A stretch of DNA of 64,000 bases, taken from contig RFFQ01000146.1 of NCBI GenBank assembly GCA_003697105.1, positions 28,020 through 92,019 of the forward strand. The letters are read 5' to 3'. This DNA is from Gemmatimonadota bacterium. GTDB lineage: Bacteria > 4572-55 > J002. The first letter of the stretch is position 1, and the number at the start of each line of letters is the position of its first letter. The translations under genes and the position numbers were made by a program. Positions 61,272-64,000 of the stretch are shown here, one piece after another. The notes under the pieces were generated by a model. The model saw nothing but the letters and a program-made list of their open reading frames with translations. It had not been told where the DNA came from and made no database searches.

Positions 61272-62442
61272 ACAACAGACTGAAGGTGTCATTTTAATTG
61301 TGGATGATAGTCCGATTACACTGGGGGGACTCATCTATTTCTTAAATCGAAAACATTTTGAAACCGTGGTTGAGGTCAACGGATATGAAGCGCTGGAACG
61401 CATCCATGAGATTCAACCGGATATTATTTTGTTAGATGTGATGATGCCGGATATGGATGGATTTGAAGCCTGTCGGCGGCTCAAAGCGCGAGAAGATACC
61501 AAAGATATTCCGATTATCTTTATCACTGCTATGTCGGATGTGAAAAGTAAAATCAAAGGATTCAAACAGGGTGGGGTAGATTACATCACCAAGCCATTTA
61601 ATTTGGAAGAAGTATATGCCCGGGTGACCACTCATTTGACCCTCAAACGACTACGGCGACAACTTCTGGAGCAAAATCGCCTGCTTCAGGATAAAAATCA
61701 GCAAATGGAACGGCTCAATCAGGTATTGGAAGCGAAAAATAAAGAACTTCAGGAGCTTAACGCCAGTAAAGATAAATTTTTTTCCATTATTGCCCATGAC
61801 CTGCGCGGTCCCTTTTCGGCGTTTTTTACGGCGTTAGGCGCAATCAACAGTAGTGACGAATTTAAAACCGTCCACCATATTACTACATATTTGGAAGACT
61901 CTGCGGAAAACCTTTACAAGTTTATGGAAAATCTGCTCCAGTGGGCACGAGTGCATATGAACTCGGTTGAGTTCCATCCAGAAAAAGTGCAATGTGACGC
62001 CATCATTCAGGAGTGTATTGACCCACTTCATACGCTGTTTGAGCAAAAAGAGATCACCATCACCTACACCCCGAACCCCGATCTGTGGGTTTATGTGGAT
62101 GTCGGCATGATAAGTACCGTTCTCCGAAATCTACTGATGAATGCCCTGAAATTTACCCCGCGAGGGGGAGCGGTACAGGTTTATACCCAAGACAACGGTG
62201 ATATGGTGCAACTCGCCGTGCAGGATAATGGTATTGGTATTGCTGAAAATGCGTTAGCAAAATTATTCAAAATTGATGAAAAATATCGCTCGGAAGGAAC
62301 GGAAGAGGAACTGGGATCGGGTCTGGGATTGATTCTCTCCAAAGAATTTATCGAAAAACATGGGGGTCGCATTTGGGCTACCAGTGAAGTTAATCAAGGT
62401 AGTACCTTCTATACTACCTTACCAAAATATATGGAATCCTAG
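61264..62442 (+). CDS. REC-histidine kinase (soluble), paralogue of the preceding gene
   Basis: A 392-aa protein with the same architecture as its upstream neighbour: receiver with D58 (IILLDVMMPDMDGFEACRRL), coiled linker (longer here), HisKA (FFSIIAHDLRGPFSAFF), ATPase (NLLMNALKFTPRGG, DNGIGIAENA, LGSGLGLILSKEF). The similarity indicates a tandem duplication followed by divergence. It overlaps the upstream gene by 8 bp. Confidence 0.92.
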   Translation: MNEQQTEGVILIVDDSPITLGGLIYFLNRKHFETVVEVNGYEALERIHEIQPDIILLDVMMPDMDGFEACRRLKAREDTKDIPIIFITAMSDVKSKIKGFKQGGVDYITKPFNLEEVYARVTTHLTLKRLRRQLLEQNRLLQDKNQQMERLNQVLEAKNKELQELNASKDKFFSIIAHDLRGPFSAFFTALGAINSSDEFKTVHHITTYLEDSAENLYKFMENLLQWARVHMNSVEFHPEKVQCDAIIQECIDPLHTLFEQKEITITYTPNPDLWVYVDVGMISTVLRNLLMNALKFTPRGGAVQVYTQDNGDMVQLAVQDNGIGIAENALAKLFKIDEKYRSEGTEEELGSGLGLILSKEFIEKHGGRIWATSEVNQGSTFYTTLPKYMES

Positions 62443-62481
62443 TACCCACCGGAACATTTACAGAAAAGGGATGTAACCAAC

Positions 62482-62832
62482 ATGTCAGTACTGCTGGATA
62501 TGGATGTTATCAATGATTTAATCGAATTGGGTGACGGCGATACAGAGTTTATCACCGATTTAATTCAAACCTTTCTAACCGATGCGGAAGAGACCATTCC
62601 CCAATTAAAAGCGGCAATTGAAGCAGGTGATGCCGAAAAAATCCGGCGGATTGCACATAGTCTGAAAGGAGCAAGTGCGAATATCGGGGGAATTGGTATA
62701 GCGGAAGTTGGAGAGCAAATCGAACAAAAGGGACGGGATGGCGATCTGGCCGGTGTGGCAACCTTATTTGAAGAATTTATGCACCGCTATGAACAAACTC
62801 AAGCCGAACTCCGGCAACTGAACTTGATTTAG
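62482..62832 (+). CDS. Hpt phosphotransfer protein
   Basis: A 116-aa four-helix histidine phosphotransfer protein. The phospho-acceptor is H59 in RIAHSLKGASANIGG, and the helices around it fit the Hpt fold. It ends the five-gene cluster, 39 bp after the second REC-kinase. It probably shuttles phosphate between the hybrid kinase's receiver and the stand-alone receivers. No final DNA-binding output is encoded here. Confidence 0.95.
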   Translation: MSVLLDMDVINDLIELGDGDTEFITDLIQTFLTDAEETIPQLKAAIEAGDAEKIRRIAHSLKGASANIGGIGIAEVGEQIEQKGRDGDLAGVATLFEEFMHRYEQTQAELRQLNLI

Positions 62833-62886
62833 ACCCCCAACAGCGACCATTTCGCCATCCTGAAAATGCCGGTGCAAAACCGGTAG

Positions 62887-63513
62887 CTAATTGACATGGT
62901 AATCCACTAAGCGCCAGGTGGATGAATTGGTAACCCCAGAACTGGAATAAATAAAATTAAATTGGTTGATCAACCCCACGTGTGGCGTCCAAAATGCGCT
63001 GGTCATGCTATCGTCATTGTAAAATTCGTACTTGAGACATTCAAATGAACCGGCGGGGACGCCAATATCCTTGTGGGTAGCCCGGAGTTTTGCCGATTCT
63101 GCCTCCCAGGAGTCAAACCAACTATTGATGCGTGCCGGATACGAAATCAGCAAATGAGGTGCTTCTAATTGATGGAACGTGCCGGAGGCATCGACGTAAG
63201 CATAAAGATAAAGCCCCGTAGCAGTGTTGCGCAAATAGCGCCGTTCTGCCAGCAATTGACCATTTTCGGTGTACCGCAGTTCAAACCAGACTTGACCCTC
63301 CGTTTCCATTGTCTCCGCAATTTCCCAGCGAACCGTCCGGGTGATGCCAGTCTGCGGATTTTCTACCTCATAAACCCAAAAATTACCCACTTTCAGCGGT
63401 AAAATTCCATTCGATGAGGCTGGCGGGATGACCGGTACCGTACTCGGTGAATCTCCACTGCAACCCACCATCCCCAAACTGAGGACCATCAGAACGCATA
63501 AGATCTTTATCAT
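62887..63513 (-). CDS. Hypothetical lipoprotein
   Basis: A 208-aa protein with a lipoprotein signal (KILCVLMVLSLGMVGCSGDS; Cys 18). The mature part contains a beta-rich repeat-like pattern (PLKVGNFWVYEVENPQTG, WFELRYTENGQLLAERRY, VGLINQFNFIYSSSG). This resembles lipoproteins of unknown function seen in FCB-type genomes, but I do not recognise a named family. A gagg site precedes the ATG. It lies 23 bp downstream of the glycosyltransferase gene on the same strand, so the two are probably co-transcribed. Confidence 0.82.
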   Translation of the reverse strand: MIKILCVLMVLSLGMVGCSGDSPSTVPVIPPASSNGILPLKVGNFWVYEVENPQTGITRTVRWEIAETMETEGQVWFELRYTENGQLLAERRYLRNTATGLYLYAYVDASGTFHQLEAPHLLISYPARINSWFDSWEAESAKLRATHKDIGVPAGSFECLKYEFYNDDSMTSAFWTPHVGLINQFNFIYSSSGVTNSSTWRLVDYHVN

Positions 63514-63536
63514 GTAAACCTCTTTTTTTATAGAAG

Positions 63537-64000
63537 TTAATTGAGAGTTTGGACATAAGACCGGCGTTTGATCACTCCATATTTAATCAATACCACAATT
63601 GCCCGCACGGCGTCTTTCCAACCGATCTTTTTGCCTTCCTGATAGGTACGCCCATCATAACTAATCGGGACTTCATAAAAGCAAATACCTTTGATCAACG
63701 CCAATTTGACCGTCATTTCCGGTTCAATACCGAACCGGCGTTCTTCTAAATCAATCCGCTGGATAATATCACGTCGGAAGGCTTTGTAACCAGTTTCCAT
63801 GTCGGTCAAATTGAGATCGGTAATTATATTGCTGAAAAGCGTCAGAACAAAATTGGCAACTGAATGCCAAAAATAGAGTACCCGGTGCACGCCGCCCAAA
63901 AACCGTGAACCATAAACGACATGTGCCCCCCGGTGGAGAATTGGCTCAATTAAAATGGGGTAATCCATCGGATCGTACTCCAAATCTGCATCTTGAATGA
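63537..64000 (-). CDS. Family 2 glycosyltransferase (partial; 5' end beyond window)
   Basis: The C-terminal part (about 154 codons) of a dolichyl-phosphate-mannose-synthase-like GT2 enzyme. Reading on past 63983 to the window edge gives IQDADLEYDP, containing the DxD metal-nucleotide-sugar motif. VVYGSRFLGG, LNLTDMETGYKAFRR and YEVPISYDGRTYQEGKKIGW are typical of this subgroup (polyprenyl-phosphate sugar transfer). The internal TTG at 63983 is not the start; the gene begins outside the window. Confident family call. Confidence 0.92.
   Translation of the reverse strand, partial: IQDADLEYDPMDYPILIEPILHRGAHVVYGSRFLGGVHRVLYFWHSVANFVLTLFSNIITDLNLTDMETGYKAFRRDIIQRIDLEERRFGIEPEMTVKLALIKGICFYEVPISYDGRTYQEGKKIGWKDAVRAIVVLIKYGVIKRRSYVQTLN

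Noticed and set aside
62868-62884. Terminator at the convergent Hpt/lipoprotein junction
   Set aside because: The ccggt/accgg stem is only five base pairs with no T-tract.

Overview
The window is a dense, mobile-element-free stretch of a Gram-negative, didermic bacterial chromosome. Three things point to the FCB side of the tree (Calditrichota / KSB1 / Zixibacteria-like lineages; I cannot pick one). First, a secreted protease ends in a 'YPNPFNP' type-A sorting domain. Second, there are PorV/UPF0164-like outer-membrane barrels and FlgD-Ig-type C-termini. Third, soluble and hybrid histidine kinases are very abundant. No tRNA, rRNA, CRISPR, transposase or integrase gene was seen. No gene-free stretch exceeds about 300 bp.

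Layout. 1-6.7 kb: housekeeping genes (queA, an NtrC-type sigma-54 activator, ileS, pgeF, a 7Fe-type ferredoxin). 6.8-20.8 kb: the most unusual region. A secreted protein with 12 tandem PKD domains is divergent from a translationally coupled pair of giant coiled-coil proteins. The first is a cytoplasmic P-loop NTPase-TPR-coiled-coil protein of about 1965 aa. The second is a coiled-coil, membrane-anchored protein whose outer part carries two PKD domains and a formylglycine-generating-enzyme-like (FGE) domain. 20.9-33.1 kb: ppk1, REC-PAS-kinase, orphan ABC permease, exported subtilase, sensor kinase, REC-GAF-adenylate cyclase and orphan ABC ATPase. 33.1-36.3 kb: TonB-like protein, TolC-like protein, signal peptidase I.

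36.4-41.6 kb (minus strand): membrane-anchored Schlafen/AlbA_2 protein, DtxR-like regulator, MCP-like receptor, and a BY-kinase-like ATPase fused to SPOR repeats. 41.8-51.7 kb: GAF histidine kinase, coiled-coil NYN nuclease, a MshEN-TonB fusion, a DUF4388-pseudopilin-like fusion, an ABC exporter with an embedded alkaline-phosphatase-superfamily gene, and a small barrel protein. 52-56.4 kb: lamin-tail-domain surface protein, PorV-like barrel, yraN, lipoprotein glutathione peroxidase. 56.5-62.8 kb: a five-gene phosphorelay (receiver, hybrid kinase, two REC-kinases, Hpt) with no DNA-binding output. 62.9-64 kb: a small lipoprotein and the C-terminal part of a GT2 glycosyltransferase that runs off the window.

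The best candidate for an undescribed system is 6.8-20.8 kb, read as a trans-envelope NTPase/coiled-coil/PKD apparatus. Its long coiled-coil tail is built on a strict 54-residue period marked by Tyr-Glu...Pro motifs, and one such motif recurs in the coupled membrane partner. Second-tier candidates are the fusion proteins at 40.0-47.8 kb. Promoters of the form TTGAC(T/A/C)-N17-TAnnnn recur and help fix several starts, including one that implies a leaderless mRNA at 28767. Homology and domain statements come from reading motifs by eye; no database search was run.
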